This document shows positions 63,859-64,000 of a stretch of 64,000 nucleotides of DNA, one piece after another; position 1 is the stretch's first letter; every line of letters starts with the position of its first letter. The notes beneath the pieces are model-generated. The model had not been told where the DNA came from, searched no databases, and saw only the letters and a program-made list of their open reading frames with translations. The stretch comes from Psococerastis gibbosa (Eukaryota > Arthropoda > Insecta > Psocodea > Psocidae). The stretch lies in NCBI GenBank assembly GCA_963971405.1, contig OZ020491.1:22562855-22626854 (forward strand). Direction: 5' to 3'. The translations under genes and the position numbers were made by a program.

Positions 63859-64000
63859 AAAAATTAATTTGGGAAGCGTTGGGGAGGGCGTCGTGCCCGT
63901 ACGGGGGGGAGGACTGAAATTGGCTGACCGTTTACGATGACGTAAACGTCCTCCCACCGCAGCCAGTCGCCGTGGTCAAGTAGGAGCTTGAGCTCTGAGC
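63859..64000 (-). CDS. Second copy of the unknown acidic/proline-rich exon, cut by the window end
   Basis: The minus strand reads SELKLLLDHGDWLRWEDVYV then IVNGQPISVLPPVRARRPPQ, ending RFPN and TAA. It differs from 61737-61992 mostly conservatively. The 170 bp downstream of it (63690-63858) match 61590-61745, so a whole block of at least 300 bp was duplicated about 2.1 kb apart. Confidence 0.45.

Noticed and set aside
1..64000. Bacterial-style operon, CRISPR array or integrated prophage
   Set aside because: No ribosome-binding-site-spaced ORFs, no regularly spaced direct repeats with unique spacers and no phage genes; the DNA is clearly from an intron-bearing animal genome.

Overview
This window is nuclear DNA from an invertebrate animal, most likely an arthropod. 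It is AT-rich, has spliced genes with GT-AG introns, and is crowded with short non-autonomous transposons. I cannot name the species. Two protein-coding genes can be reconstructed exon by exon, both on the minus strand. The first (17224 down to 10831, 5 exons, 379 codons) is a multi-pass EamA/drug-metabolite transporter of the SLC35G type. The second (41987 down to 21867, 16 exons, 1062 codons) is a complete GRAM-GRAM-TBC Rab GTPase-activating protein of the TBC1D8/TBC1D9 family. All splice phases agree across both genes, and the GAP catalytic Arg and Gln are present. One 87-bp exon of the TBC gene (33435-33521) is phase-symmetric. It adds 29 residues inside the second GRAM domain, where relatives have none, so it is a candidate cassette exon.

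Layout. 1-10.7 kb: repeats and featureless AT-rich DNA. 10.7-17.3 kb: transporter gene. 17.3-21.8 kb: repeats plus a LINE tail. 21.8-42.0 kb: TBC gene, with many transposons in its introns. 42-48 kb: hairpin MITEs, then two neighbouring hAT-type elements, the second holding a minisatellite-like array. 48-54 kb: GC-richer islands with good splice sites that look like a plus-strand spliced transcript, although two islands also carry plausible minus-strand reading frames. 54.2-58.3 kb: decayed BEL/Pao and Ty3/Gypsy retrotransposon fragments. 58.3-64 kb: SINEs, segmental duplications, a Gypsy integrase fragment, and a duplicated minus-strand acidic/proline-rich exon of unknown function (61.74-61.99 kb and 63.86-64.0 kb).

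The main structural novelty is a set of hairpin MITEs with 3-bp TTA/TAA target duplications. Different outer sequences share one apical core (GGTAGCAGACAT and its complement). In several copies a related MITE sits exactly at the hairpin apex, giving nested composites that recur across the window. Several of these elements lie only 25-62 bp from splice sites of the two genes. At least seven hAT-like elements have recognisable 8-bp target duplications, and several insertions have recognisable empty sites in paralogous repeats elsewhere in the window.

Nothing here is a prokaryotic operon, CRISPR array or similar system. Family assignments come from recalled motif patterns, not from a search.
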